DNA of 64,000 nucleotides, from positions 186,001 to 250,000 of the forward strand of contig JAHCJZ010000002.1 of assembly GCA_026126025.1 (NCBI GenBank), given 5' to 3'. This stretch comes from Bauldia sp. GTDB lineage: Bacteria > Pseudomonadota > Alphaproteobacteria > Rhizobiales > Kaistiaceae. Both the position numbers and the translations under genes were made by a program. Position 1 is the first letter of the stretch, and every line of letters starts with the position of its first letter. A model generated the notes under the pieces. The model was not told the origin of the DNA, ran no database searches, and saw only the letters and a list, made by a program, of their open reading frames with translations. Positions 8,170-16,731 of the stretch are shown here, in pieces.

Positions 8170-9522
8170 ATGAGCACGCTCGCCCTGTCGCGGAGCGAAG
8201 ACCCGACCCCGGCGCGGCGCAGGACGGCCGCGTCGTGGGGCCGGTTCCCGCTCGCCGCGCAGGAGAGCGTTCTGCTGCGCGGGTCAACGCCGGCGTTGCC
8301 GGAGGGCGATGCGCGACCGCTGCTGCCCTACGGCAATGGCCGCTCCTACGGCGACACCTGCCTCAATGATGGCGGCATCCTCCTCGACTGCCGCGGCATG
8401 GACCGCATCCTCGCCTTCCATGCCGATACCGGCGTGATCCGGGCGGAAGCGGGCGTCCTCCTCAGCGACATCATCGCGACCGCGCTGCCGGCCGGCTGGT
8501 TCCTGCCGGTGACGCCGGGCACGCGCTTCGTCACCCTCGGCGGGGCGATCGCCAACGACGTCCACGGCAAGAACCACCACGTCGCCGGCACCTTCGGCGA
8601 GCATGTCCGCCGCTTCGAGCTGCTGCGCTCGGACGGCACGCGCCGCATCTGTTCCCCGGGCGAGAACGCGGACTGGATGCGCGCCACCATCGGCGGCATG
8701 GGCCTCACCGGCGTCGTTACCTGGGCCGAGATCCAGCTGCGGCGCGTCAGCGGCGGCCTGGTTGACCAGTCGACAATCAAGCTCGCCAATCTCGACGACT
8801 ATTTCGCCATCGCGGACGAGTCCGACGCTGCGTTCGAATACACCGTCGCGTGGATCGACTCGCTCGCCGGCGGCGCCAATCTCGGCCGCGGCCGGCTGAT
8901 GCGCGCCAACCATGCCGCCGCGGCGGGCGGCCGTACCGTGCGCACCGCCGAGCCGTGGCTCACCGTGCCGTTCACGCCGCCCTTCGCCGCGCTCAACCGG
9001 CTGAGCCTCAGGGTGTTCAACGGCGTCCTCTACGCCAAGCAGCGCCGGCGCGAGGTGCGCGGCGACGTGCCTCTCCTCAAGTTCTTCTACCCGCTCGACG
9101 GCGTCGGCCGCTGGAACCGGCTCTACGGGCCCCGCGGCCTCCTGCAGCACCAGTCGGTGATCCCGAACCCGGTCGCGCGCGATGCCGTCGCCGACCTCCT
9201 CAAGACGTCGCAGCGCGCCGGGTCGGGGTCGTTCCTGACCGTGCTCAAGCGCTTCGGCGACCGGCCCGCCGCCGGTATCCTTTCCTTCCCGCGCGGCGGC
9301 GTGACCCTGACGCTCGATTTCGCCAATCGCGGCGCGAAGACCGAGGCGCTCCTCGCCGAGCTCGACCGCATCACCATGGCCGCGGGCGGACGGGTGAACC
9401 CATACAAGGACGGGCGGATGAGCGCGGCGACCTACGCCGGGTCGTTCCCGGACTGGCGGGACATCCTGCCGTTCAAGGACCCGCGCTTCTCGTCGAGCTT
9501 CTGGCGCCGCGTCACCGGCTGA
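8170..9522 (+). CDS. DprE1-like FAD-dependent polyprenyl-phosphoribose 2'-oxidase
   Basis: ATG 8170 follows the aminotransferase stop by 5 bases; a much longer upstream frame is only read-through of the neighbour. The 450 residues match DprE1: PYGNGRSYGD in the FAD domain and GGAIANDVHGKNHH, where H132 and K134 fall at the same numbers as in the Mycobacterium tuberculosis enzyme. The C-terminal YKDGR holds the equivalent of Lys418. The residue aligned with Cys387, the covalent site of benzothiazinone drugs, is Thr here (VTLTLDF). Expected reaction: oxidation of the ribose 2'-OH of polyprenyl-phosphoryl-ribose to the ketone. Confidence 0.85.
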   Translation: MSTLALSRSEDPTPARRRTAASWGRFPLAAQESVLLRGSTPALPEGDARPLLPYGNGRSYGDTCLNDGGILLDCRGMDRILAFHADTGVIRAEAGVLLSDIIATALPAGWFLPVTPGTRFVTLGGAIANDVHGKNHHVAGTFGEHVRRFELLRSDGTRRICSPGENADWMRATIGGMGLTGVVTWAEIQLRRVSGGLVDQSTIKLANLDDYFAIADESDAAFEYTVAWIDSLAGGANLGRGRLMRANHAAAAGGRTVRTAEPWLTVPFTPPFAALNRLSLRVFNGVLYAKQRRREVRGDVPLLKFFYPLDGVGRWNRLYGPRGLLQHQSVIPNPVARDAVADLLKTSQRAGSGSFLTVLKRFGDRPAAGILSFPRGGVTLTLDFANRGAKTEALLAELDRITMAAGGRVNPYKDGRMSAATYAGSFPDWRDILPFKDPRFSSSFWRRVTG

Positions 9523-9549
9523 CGCAACCGACACACAATTGAGACAGAA

Positions 9550-9576
9550 GGCCGATAGCCCGTCTGGCGATCGGCC
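9550..9576 (+). terminator. Hairpin after the lipid-sugar operon
   Basis: GGCCGAT at 9550-9556 pairs with ATCGGCC at 9570-9576, and an inner GCC/GGC pair extends the stem. It lies 27 bases after the stop of the DprE1-like gene and has no T-run. It probably marks the end of the operon. Confidence 0.35.
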
Positions 9577-9633
9577 AGTCGCCGCCGCCCTCCCGCGGCC
9601 GGACTGCCGCGCTTTGATCGACAGGGGGACTCC

Positions 9634-11847
9634 ATGACCAGACGCTTGAGCTTGCTGATGGTGTCGGCTTCGGCCGCCGCGCTTGCCGCCAGCGGCGCCG
9701 CCGCACAGGACGGGGCATATTTCGAACGCATCGCCACCTATCCGGTGTTCCTGAACCTGCCGGCCGACGTCGACCCGGCGACGCAGACCGTCGCGGAGAT
9801 CTCGACCGTCACGCCCGACGGCAACATCGTCGTCTACACCGACAGCCCGGGTGAATCGATCGGCTTCATCGACATCACCGATCCGGCCGCGCCGGTCGGC
9901 CTCGGCAAGCTCGACGTCGGCGGCGAGCCGACCTCGGTGGTTGCGGTCGGCGAGTACATCCTCGCCGGCGTCAACACGAGCGAGAGCTTCGTCGAGCCGT
10001 CCGGCCATGTCGCCGTCATCACCGGCGACGAGCCGACGATCGTCGGCACCTGCGACGTCGGCGGCCAGCCCGACTCGCTCGCCGTCAGCCCGGACGGCAC
10101 GTGGCTCGCCGTGGTGGTCGAGAACGAGCGCGACGAGGACGTCAATGACGGCATCATCCCGCAGCTCCCATCGGGCCACCTCGCGATCTTCCCGCTGGAG
10201 GCCAATAGCGGCCCGTCGGCCTGCGAGGCGGTGACCATTGTCGACCTCACCGGCCTTTCCGAGATCGCTCCGGAAGACGCCGAGCCGGAATATGTCGACA
10301 TCAATGCCGACAACATCGCCGTCGTCACGCTGCAGGAGAACAACTGGATCGTGCTGGTCGACCTCGCGACCGCGACCGTGATCGGCGACTTCTCTGCCGG
10401 CACCGTCGACCTCACCGCGATCGACACCACCGAGGACGCCATCGCCGGCGACGGCAGCCTCTCCGGCGTGCCGCGCGAGCCGGATTCCGTGCAGTGGATC
10501 GACACCACCCGCTTCGTCACCGCCAATGAGGGCGACTACGAGGGCGGCTCGCGTGGCTGGACCATCTTCAACATCGACGGCACCGTCGCCTATGATTCGG
10601 GCAACAGCTTCGAGCATCTCGGCATGATGACCGGCAACTTTCCCGAGGGCCGCGCCGATGCCAAGGGCACCGAGCCGGAGGGCGCCGAGGTCGGCGTGTT
10701 CGGCGACGAGACGCTGATCTTCGTCGGCTCCGAGCGCGGCAACTTCGTCGCGGTCTATCGCGACACCGGCGGCGAGCCGGAGTTCGTCCAGGTCCTGCCG
10801 ACCAATATCGGTCCGGAAGGCCTCGCCGCCGTTCCGTCGCGCGGCCTCTTCGTGGTCTCGACGGAGGAAGACTCCGCGGAAGACAACATCCGCGGCTCGA
10901 TCTCGATCTACAGCCGCACCGCCGACGCGCCGTTCTACCCGCAACTCGTGTCGGCGACCGACGAGGCGACCGGCGCCCCGATCGGCTGGGGCGCCCTGTC
11001 CGGCCTCGTCGCCGATGCGACCGACGCCACCACGCTCTACGCGATCAGCGACAGCGCCTGTACGGAGAGCCGCATCTACACGATCGACACCTCGGTGTGG
11101 CCGGCGGTGATCACCAGCGCGACCACGCTGACGTTCGAGGGCGAGGTGAAGGCCTACGACCTCGAGGGCATCGCGCTTCGCGACGGCGGCGGCTTCTGGC
11201 TCGCTTCCGAAGGCAGCGCCTCGACGCAGAACCTCCTCCTCTCGGTCGCCGCCGACGGCACCGTCGAGGAAGAGATCAGCCTGCCGGAGTCGGTGGTCGC
11301 CAACCAGGTGAACAACGGCTTCGAGGGCGTGGCGTCGTGGACCGACGAGGCCGGCGAGCACGTCATCGTCGCCTTCCAGCGCGAATGGCGCGACGATCCG
11401 GCCGGCCAGGTCAAGCTCGGACTCTACACGCCGGCGACCGGCGAATGGTCGTTCCTCGGCTACCCGATCGACGCCCCGTCGTCGCCGAATGGCGGCTGGG
11501 TCGGCCTCTCCGAGATCACCCATCTCGGCGGCACGCGCTTCGCCATCATCGAGCGCGACAACCAGCCGGGCGTCTACGGCACGTACAAGATCGTGACGAC
11601 GATCGACATTGGCGGCCTGACCCCGGTCGCGGCCGGCGAGACCGTCCCGGTGGTCGAGAAGACCGCCGCGATCGACGTCCTCGCGGCGATGAACGCGACC
11701 CATGGGTGGATCTCCGACAAGCCCGAGGGCCTCGCGGTGACCACCGACGGCACGGTATGGCTGGTCATCGACAATGACGGCGTCGACGATGCGCCGGGCG
11801 AGACCCAGTTCATCAATCTCGGCCTCGCCGAAGATCTATTCCGGTAG
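9634..11847 (+). CDS. Exported propeller/esterase-like phytase-family protein
   Basis: A 737-residue protein with a signal peptide ending near AAAQDG (residue 25). Residues about 40-420 are repeats of propeller blades with SPDG-type turns (TPDGN, SPDGTW). The C-terminal half, from about 440, has the features of the esterase-like activity of phytase family: YDLEGIALRDGGGFWLASEG, NNGFEGVASW and KPEGLAVTTDGTVWLVIDNDG. The composition is acidic, as usual for periplasmic calcium-binding propellers. A phosphoesterase role is only family inference. The gene stands alone between two hairpins. Confidence 0.78.
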   Translation: MTRRLSLLMVSASAAALAASGAAAQDGAYFERIATYPVFLNLPADVDPATQTVAEISTVTPDGNIVVYTDSPGESIGFIDITDPAAPVGLGKLDVGGEPTSVVAVGEYILAGVNTSESFVEPSGHVAVITGDEPTIVGTCDVGGQPDSLAVSPDGTWLAVVVENERDEDVNDGIIPQLPSGHLAIFPLEANSGPSACEAVTIVDLTGLSEIAPEDAEPEYVDINADNIAVVTLQENNWIVLVDLATATVIGDFSAGTVDLTAIDTTEDAIAGDGSLSGVPREPDSVQWIDTTRFVTANEGDYEGGSRGWTIFNIDGTVAYDSGNSFEHLGMMTGNFPEGRADAKGTEPEGAEVGVFGDETLIFVGSERGNFVAVYRDTGGEPEFVQVLPTNIGPEGLAAVPSRGLFVVSTEEDSAEDNIRGSISIYSRTADAPFYPQLVSATDEATGAPIGWGALSGLVADATDATTLYAISDSACTESRIYTIDTSVWPAVITSATTLTFEGEVKAYDLEGIALRDGGGFWLASEGSASTQNLLLSVAADGTVEEEISLPESVVANQVNNGFEGVASWTDEAGEHVIVAFQREWRDDPAGQVKLGLYTPATGEWSFLGYPIDAPSSPNGGWVGLSEITHLGGTRFAIIERDNQPGVYGTYKIVTTIDIGGLTPVAAGETVPVVEKTAAIDVLAAMNATHGWISDKPEGLAVTTDGTVWLVIDNDGVDDAPGETQFINLGLAEDLFR

Positions 11848-11867
11848 ACAGCCGCCCGCATTCGGCA

Positions 11868-11901
11868 GGAAGCGCCGGCCTTTTGGCCGGCGCTTCCGTT
11901 T
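11868..11901 (+). terminator. Intrinsic terminator
   Basis: A perfect 13-bp stem (11868-11880 with 11885-11897, arms GGAAGCGCCGGCC and its complement) closes a TTTT loop and is followed by GTTT. It begins 21 bases after the stop of the propeller gene. Confidence 0.8.
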
Positions 11902-11960
11902 GCGCCTTCGCCCGGCCTCAAGAGAGGCACTGGATTCCGCCACGGCCGGATGCTATATGC

Positions 11961-11981
11961 AAATGCGAACTATTCGCATTT
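11961..11981. promoter_or_regulatory. Palindromic Mur/Fur-type box before the sit operon
   Basis: AAATGCGAA (11961-11969), CTA, TTCGCATTT (11973-11981): perfect 9-base arms ending 18 bases before ATG 11999. The core TGCGAAC-T-ATTCGCA fits the alphaproteobacterial Mur/Fur pattern and sits directly before a metal importer. It would repress when metal is plentiful. TATATG just upstream may be the -10 element. Confidence 0.75.
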
Positions 11982-11998
11982 AGCTAAGGCTCGGCGAT

Positions 11999-12913
11999 AT
12001 GACTGTGATGGAAGGGCTTTCCCGGTGGCGGATCCTGGTTGCGATCGCGGCCGCGCTGTTTGCGGGACTGGCGTCGCCGGCAGCGGTCGCGCAGGACCCG
12101 TTCAAGGTCGTGACGACCTTCACGGTCATCGCCGACATGGCGCGCAACGTTGCCGGCGACGCCGCGGTGGTCGAGTCGATCACCCGTCCCGGCGCCGAGA
12201 TACACAACTACCAGCCGACGCCCGGAGACATCCTCAGGGCGCAGGACGCCGACCTGATCCTCTGGAACGGGCTCAATCTCGAGCTCTGGTTCGAACGGTT
12301 CTTCCAGAACCTTCGCGACGTGCCGGGCGTTGTGGTGTCGGACGGCGTCGAACCCATGGGCATCACCGAAGGCCCCTATACCGGGAGGCCTAATCCGCAT
12401 GCGTGGATGTCGCCGAGCGCGGCGCTGGTCTATGTCGACAACATCCGCGACGCGCTGGCAGAACACGACCCGGCCAACGCCGAGACCTACGGTGCGAATG
12501 CCGAGGCCTACAAGGCCGAGATCACCGCTGCGATCGCGCCGATCCAGGAGGCGCTTGCCGCTATCCCGGAGGAGCGCCGCTGGCTCGTTACCAGCGAAGG
12601 CGCCTTCAGCTATCTCGCCCGCGATTTCGGCCTTCGCGAGCTCTATCTGTGGCCGATCAACGCCGACCAGCAGGGAACGCCGCAGCAGGTGCGGCGCGTG
12701 ATCGACGCGATCCGCGCCAATTCCATCCCGGTCATCTTCTCGGAGAGCACCGTGTCGCCCGATCCCGCGATGCAGGTCGCCCGGGAAACCGGCGCCCGAT
12801 ATGGCGGGGTGCTCTACGTCGACTCGCTCACCGAGGAGGACGGGCCGGTTCCTACCTTCGTCGACCTCCTCCGCGTCACCTCGGAGACGATCGCGGCGGG
12901 GCTCGCGGAATGA
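11999..12913 (+). CDS. sitA: Mn/Fe ABC transporter substrate-binding protein (SitA/MntA type)
   Basis: A protein of 304 residues with a signal peptide ending at AVAQD. It belongs to the cluster A-I (ZnuA/PsaA) binding proteins. The four metal ligands read H69 (HNYQPT), H134 (NPHAWMSP), E200 (TSEGAF) and D275 (YVDSL), the His-His-Glu-Asp set of manganese/iron binders such as PsaA. Zinc-specific ZnuA has His at the third position and a His-rich loop, both absent here. It delivers metal in the periplasm to SitBCD, encoded directly downstream. Symbol given by complete operon structure. Confidence 0.88.
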   Translation: MTVMEGLSRWRILVAIAAALFAGLASPAAVAQDPFKVVTTFTVIADMARNVAGDAAVVESITRPGAEIHNYQPTPGDILRAQDADLILWNGLNLELWFERFFQNLRDVPGVVVSDGVEPMGITEGPYTGRPNPHAWMSPSAALVYVDNIRDALAEHDPANAETYGANAEAYKAEITAAIAPIQEALAAIPEERRWLVTSEGAFSYLARDFGLRELYLWPINADQQGTPQQVRRVIDAIRANSIPVIFSESTVSPDPAMQVARETGARYGGVLYVDSLTEEDGPVPTFVDLLRVTSETIAAGLAE

Positions 12914-13815
12914 ACGTCCGGGCCGCCAAGCTGACACCCGAACTGCCAGCCGGCAACGAAAGCAGCGGCCTTTCGGTCCGCGGCGCCACGGTGACCTACC
13001 GCAACGGCTTCACGGCGCTGCGGGACGCAACCTTCGCGATCCCGACGGGCACGATCACGGCGCTCGTCGGGGTCAATGGCAGCGGCAAGTCGACCCTCTT
13101 CAAGGCGATCATGGGGTTCGTCCGGCTTGCGGCGGGAGACATCGCCATCCTCGGCGAGCCGGTTTCGGCCGCGATCCGCCGCAACCTCGTCTCCTATGTG
13201 CCGCAGAGCGAGGAGGTCGACTGGAACTTCCCCATCCTCGTCGAGGACGTGGTGATGATGGGCCGCTACGGCCATATGGGCTTTCTCAGGATGCCGAAGC
13301 CGGCCGACCGGGAGGCGGTCGATGCAGCGCTCCGGCGCGTCGGCATGGAGGAATACCGCAAACGGCAGATCGGCGAGCTGTCGGGCGGGCAGAAGAAGCG
13401 GGTATTCCTCGCCCGGGCGCTGGCGCAGGACGGGCGCGTCATCCTGCTCGACGAGCCCTTCACCGGCGTCGACGTGACGACGGAGGACGCCATCATCGCG
13501 CTCCTGCGCGAACTCCGGGACGAAGGCCGGGTCATCCTCGTTTCGACCCACAATCTCGGCAGCGTCCCCGAATTCTGCGATCGCGCAGTGCTGCTGCGCA
13601 ATACCGTGCTCGCCTACGGGCCGACCGCCGAGACCTTCACCCAGGCCAATCTCGAGCGTGCCTTTGGCGGCGTGCTTCGTCATTTCGTTCTCAACGAGGT
13701 GGAAGGACGCCAGCAATCGCTCGGTGTCATCACCGACGATGAGCGTCCGCTGGTCCTCTACCGCGACAAGCCGATGACGCGGGAGCCCAATCCGGGCAGC
13801 GAGGATCGGCAATGA
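12910..13815 (+). CDS. sitB: Mn/Fe ABC transporter ATP-binding protein (SitB)
   Basis: It overlaps the sitA stop by four bases (ATGA), so translation is probably coupled. The 301 residues contain Walker [10 protein letters not shown], the Q-loop in [13 protein letters not shown] (the VDWxFP signature is typical of manganese/zinc importers), signature LSGGQKKR, Walker B RVILLDEP and the switch His in STHNLG. A C-terminal extension of about 50 residues beyond the ABC domain ends in a basic, Pro-rich tail. It powers transport through the two permeases that follow. Confidence 0.9.
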   Translation: MNVRAAKLTPELPAGNESSGLSVRGATVTYRNGFTALRDATFAIPTGTITALVGVNGSGKSTLFKAIMGFVRLAAGDIAILGEPVSAAIRRNLVSYVPQSEEVDWNFPILVEDVVMMGRYGHMGFLRMPKPADREAVDAALRRVGMEEYRKRQIGELSGGQKKRVFLARALAQDGRVILLDEPFTGVDVTTEDAIIALLRELRDEGRVILVSTHNLGSVPEFCDRAVLLRNTVLAYGPTAETFTQANLERAFGGVLRHFVLNEVEGRQQSLGVITDDERPLVLYRDKPMTREPNPGSEDRQ

Positions 13816-14672
13816 GCGTGCTTCTGGAGCCGTTCGCCTACCAGTACATGGTCAACGCGATCTGGGTGTCGGCGCTGGTCGGCGGCCTCTGCGCGTTCCT
13901 GTCGGCCTATCTGATGCTGAAGGGCTGGTCGCTGATCGGCGACGCGCTCTCGCATGCGATCGTGCCCGGCGTTGCCGGCGCGTACATGCTCGGGCTTCCC
14001 TTCGCGTTCGGCGCTTTCCTTTCGGGCGGCGCGGCCGCGGCGACCATGCTGTTCCTCAACCAGCGCACGCGGCTGCGCGAGGACGCCATCATCGGGCTCA
14101 TCTTCTCGTCGTTCTTCGCGCTCGGCCTTTTCATGGTGTCGCTGTCGCCGACCTCGGTGAACGTCCAGACGATCATCCTCGGCAACGTCCTCGCCATCAC
14201 GCCCGAGGACACGCTTCAGCTCGTCATCATCGGCGTCGTTTCGCTGGCCGTCCTCCTCGCCAAGTGGAAGGACCTGATGGTGGTGTTCTTCGACGAATCC
14301 CATGCCCGCTCGATCGGGCTGCGGCCGGGCGTCCTACGGGTCGTGTTCTTCACGCTGCTCTCGGCGGCGACGGTCGCCGCGATGCAGACGGTCGGCGCAT
14401 TCCTGGTGATCTCGATGGTGGTCACGCCGGGCGCGACGGCGTATCTCCTGACCGACCGCTTCCCGCGCCTCATCGGCATCGCGGTCCTCATCGGCGCGGC
14501 CACGAGCCTCGTCGGCGCCTACGCCTCCAATTTCCTCGACGGCGCGACCGGCGGAATCATCGTCGTTCTCCAGACCTCGGTGTTCCTGGCCGCCTTCTTC
14601 CTCGCGCCGAAGCACGGAATGCTGGCCGCTCGCCGGCGAGCAGCGGCGGCGCTCGCGGCGGTGGAGGACTAA
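13812..14672 (+). CDS. sitC: Mn/Fe ABC transporter permease (SitC)
   Basis: A 286-residue ABC-3 family permease with eight or so membrane helices; it begins with an ATGA overlap on sit[22 protein letters not shown] near residue 40 is the family signature (GDALSHA). The later [17 protein letters not shown] block is also typical. It should form a heterodimeric channel with SitD. Confidence 0.9.
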   Translation: MSVLLEPFAYQYMVNAIWVSALVGGLCAFLSAYLMLKGWSLIGDALSHAIVPGVAGAYMLGLPFAFGAFLSGGAAAATMLFLNQRTRLREDAIIGLIFSSFFALGLFMVSLSPTSVNVQTIILGNVLAITPEDTLQLVIIGVVSLAVLLAKWKDLMVVFFDESHARSIGLRPGVLRVVFFTLLSAATVAAMQTVGAFLVISMVVTPGATAYLLTDRFPRLIGIAVLIGAATSLVGAYASNFLDGATGGIIVVLQTSVFLAAFFLAPKHGMLAARRRAAAALAAVED

Positions 14673-14677
14673 CGGCG

Positions 14678-15541
14678 ATGGAGTCGCTCCTCCAGCCCTT
14701 TCAGTTCGAGTTCATGCGCAGCGCGATGCTGATCGCGGTTCTCGTCGCGGTCCCCGCCGCGCTCCTCTCCTGCTTCCTCGTCCTCAAGGGCTGGTCGCTG
14801 ATGGGCGACGCCATCAGCCATGCCGTCTTTCCGGGCGTGGTGATCGCCTACATCGTCAACATCCCATACGCGATCGGCGCGTTCGTGGCCGGCGTGTTCG
14901 CAGCGATCGCCGCCGGCTTCCTTAAGGACAACAGCCGGATCAAGCAGGACACAATCCTCGGCGTCGTCTTCTCCGGCATGTTCGGGCTCGGGCTCGTGCT
15001 CTATGTCGAGATCCAGAGCGACGTCCATCTCGATCATATCCTGTTCGGCGACATGCTCGGCGTCGGGACCGGCGACATCATCCAGTCTCTCGTCATCGGC
15101 GTGGTCGTCGCCGCCATCATCCTGGCAAAGGGACGGGACTTCCTCCTCCATTCCTTCGACCCCGCCCAGGCGCGGGTGGCGGGCCTTCCGGTCGGACTCC
15201 TTCACTACGGCCTTCTGTGCATGATCTCGCTCACCGTCGTCAGCGCGCTGACGGCGGTCGGCATCCTCCTTGCCATCGCAATGCTGATCGCCCCGGGCGC
15301 CATCGCCTTCCTCGTGACCCGACGCTTCGGCGCAATGCTCCGCGCCGCCGTCGCGATCGCCGTCCTGGCCTCCTTCCTCGGCGTCTATCTCAGCTTCTTC
15401 CTCGACAGCGCCCCCGGCCCCACGATCGTGCTCCTGATGACGGCCGCTTTCATCGTCGCGTTCCTCCGGTCGTCGATCGCCGCCGCCCGACGCGAGCGGG
15501 CGAACGCCGCAGCCGCCCGCGCCACATCCGGCGATCCCTAG
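14678..15541 (+). CDS. sitD: Mn/Fe ABC transporter permease (SitD)
   Basis: ATG 14678 lies five bases after the sitC stop; a longer frame beginning at 14264 merely reads through sitC. The 287 residues repeat the SitC plan: KGWSLMGDAISHAVFPGVV, then eight membrane helices and AMLIAPGAIAFLVTRRF. Two different permeases, an ATPase and a binding protein make the complete SitABCD set. Confidence 0.9.
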   Translation: MESLLQPFQFEFMRSAMLIAVLVAVPAALLSCFLVLKGWSLMGDAISHAVFPGVVIAYIVNIPYAIGAFVAGVFAAIAAGFLKDNSRIKQDTILGVVFSGMFGLGLVLYVEIQSDVHLDHILFGDMLGVGTGDIIQSLVIGVVVAAIILAKGRDFLLHSFDPAQARVAGLPVGLLHYGLLCMISLTVVSALTAVGILLAIAMLIAPGAIAFLVTRRFGAMLRAAVAIAVLASFLGVYLSFFLDSAPGPTIVLLMTAAFIVAFLRSSIAAARRERANAAAARATSGDP

Positions 15542-15594
15542 CTTCGCCTCCATTCATCTCGTGAGCCCTCATCTTCCCACGCCCTCTTGACGCG

Positions 15595-15620
15595 GCATCA
15601 AAGTGATATCATTTTGATGC
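15595..15620. promoter_or_regulatory. 26-bp near-palindrome before the SPFH/RHH pair
   Basis: The outer arms GCATCAAA (15595-15602) and TTTGATGC (15613-15620) flank GTGATATCAT; 24 of 26 positions obey dyad symmetry. It ends 29 bases before ATG 15650. TGAT/ATCA steps suit a ribbon-helix-helix protein such as the one encoded at 16529, so autoregulation is likely. Confidence 0.6.
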
Positions 15621-15649
15621 TACATCCGCTCGTATGGGAGACGAACCCG

Positions 15650-16519
15650 ATGATCCGCGAACGCGAAGTCAGCACGCTGGCCGGCATTCCGCTGGCGCTC
15701 CTCTTCATCGTCCTTCAGGGCCTGTCGATCTGGGCGCTGGTCCAGGGCATCTTCGACGAAAGCCTCGTCTTCATGATCGGCGGCGGCGTCGCCAACCTCG
15801 TCGTCATCTTCCTCTGGGTCGGCCTCTTCATGGTGTCGCCCAACGAGGCGAAGGTGCTGCAGCTCTTCGGCGACTATGCCGGCACGGTGCGCACGCCGGG
15901 CCTGCGCTGGGCCAACCCGTTCTTCACCAAGAAGAAGGTCTCGACCCGCATCCGCAATTTCGACTCCGACAAGATCAAGGTGAACGACACCCATGGCAGC
16001 CCGATCGAGATCGCGGCGGTGATCGTGTGGCAGGTCGTCGACACCGCCGAGGCGGTGTTCGAGGTCGACGACTACGAGAACTTCGTCCAGATCCAGTCGG
16101 AATCGGCACTGCGCGGCCTCGCCACGCGCTACCCCTACGACCTCGGCGACGACGAGGTCGGCGTGGCGCTCCGCTCGCAGCCGGACGAGGTCGCCAACCA
16201 GCTCGTCGCCGACGTCCAGGCCCGGCTCGACAAGGCGGGCGTCCGGGTCATCGAGGCGCGGATCAGCCACCTCGCCTATGCCTCGGAGATCGCCGGCGCG
16301 ATGCTCCAGCGGCAGCAGGCGGCCGCGATCATCGCGGCGCGGCGGCGGATCGTCGACGGCGCGGTCGGCATGGTGGAGATGGCGCTCAGCCAGCTCTCCG
16401 AGCGCGGCGTCGTCAACCTCGACGAGGAGCGGAAGGCGACGATGGTGTCGAACCTCCTCGTCGTGCTCTGTAGCGAGAAGGCCACCACCCCGGTCGTCAA
16501 CGCCGGCACGATCTACTGA
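15650..16519 (+). CDS. SPFH/band-7 domain membrane protein
   Basis: The ATG at 15650, with GGGAG nine bases upstream, is preferred over a TTG at 15587 that would place the palindrome inside the gene. The 289-residue protein has two N-terminal membrane helices (about 13-35 and 42-63), then an SPFH domain: [20 protein letters not shown], the conserved [10 protein letters not shown], the [20 protein letters not shown] block and a C-terminal amphipathic region with [19 protein letters not shown]. It probably oligomerises as a membrane scaffold. It pairs with the small DNA-binding gene nine bases downstream. Confidence 0.88.
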   Translation: MIREREVSTLAGIPLALLFIVLQGLSIWALVQGIFDESLVFMIGGGVANLVVIFLWVGLFMVSPNEAKVLQLFGDYAGTVRTPGLRWANPFFTKKKVSTRIRNFDSDKIKVNDTHGSPIEIAAVIVWQVVDTAEAVFEVDDYENFVQIQSESALRGLATRYPYDLGDDEVGVALRSQPDEVANQLVADVQARLDKAGVRVIEARISHLAYASEIAGAMLQRQQAAAIIAARRRIVDGAVGMVEMALSQLSERGVVNLDEERKATMVSNLLVVLCSEKATTPVVNAGTIY

Positions 16520-16528
16520 GCGCCGCTG

Positions 16529-16714
16529 GTGGCTGAGCGGAAGGCCTTTCCCCTTCGGCTGGACCACGCGGTGTTCGACGCGGTCCAGCGCTGGGCGGAC
16601 GACGAGCTCCGCAGCGTCAACGCGCAGATCGAGTTCATCCTCCGCGACGCGCTGGCGAGGCGAGGCCGATTGCCGAAAGGCCAGCGCGGAGACAAGACAG
16701 ACGAGGCCGGCTGA
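16529..16714 (+). CDS. Small ribbon-helix-helix (Arc-like) DNA-binding protein
   Basis: GTG start nine bases after the SPFH stop. Its 61 residues read as an RHH fold: KAFPLRLDHAVFDAVQRWA (strand and helix A), then DDELRSVNAQIEFILRDALA (helix B), and a basic disordered tail. It is the likely regulator of its own operon through the 26-bp palindrome at 15595. No toxin-like partner is present, so this is not a classical toxin-antitoxin pair. Confidence 0.75.
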   Translation: MAERKAFPLRLDHAVFDAVQRWADDELRSVNAQIEFILRDALARRGRLPKGQRGDKTDEAG

Positions 16715-16731
16715 CGATCAGCCGGCCTCGT
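16701..16731. terminator. Bidirectional hairpin made of two convergent gene ends
   Basis: A perfect 14-bp stem (16701-16714 with 16718-16731) closes a CGA loop. The stop codon of the plus-strand RHH gene (TGA 16712-16714) and that of the minus-strand exporter (TCA 16718-16720) are the last pairs of the stem. There is no T-run, but GC content is high. Confidence 0.6.

Noticed and set aside
8284-11703. 1139-codon open frame on the minus strand
   Set aside because: It runs antisense across the oxidase and propeller genes, is full of Arg/Asp/Ala without any domain, and arises from codon bias in GC-rich DNA.
11999-12913. Zinc importer ZnuA
   Set aside because: The third metal ligand is Glu and the His-rich loop is missing, which indicates manganese or iron.
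15650-16714. Toxin-antitoxin call for the SPFH and RHH genes
   Set aside because: RHH proteins often are antitoxins, but the partner is a membrane SPFH protein with no toxin feature.
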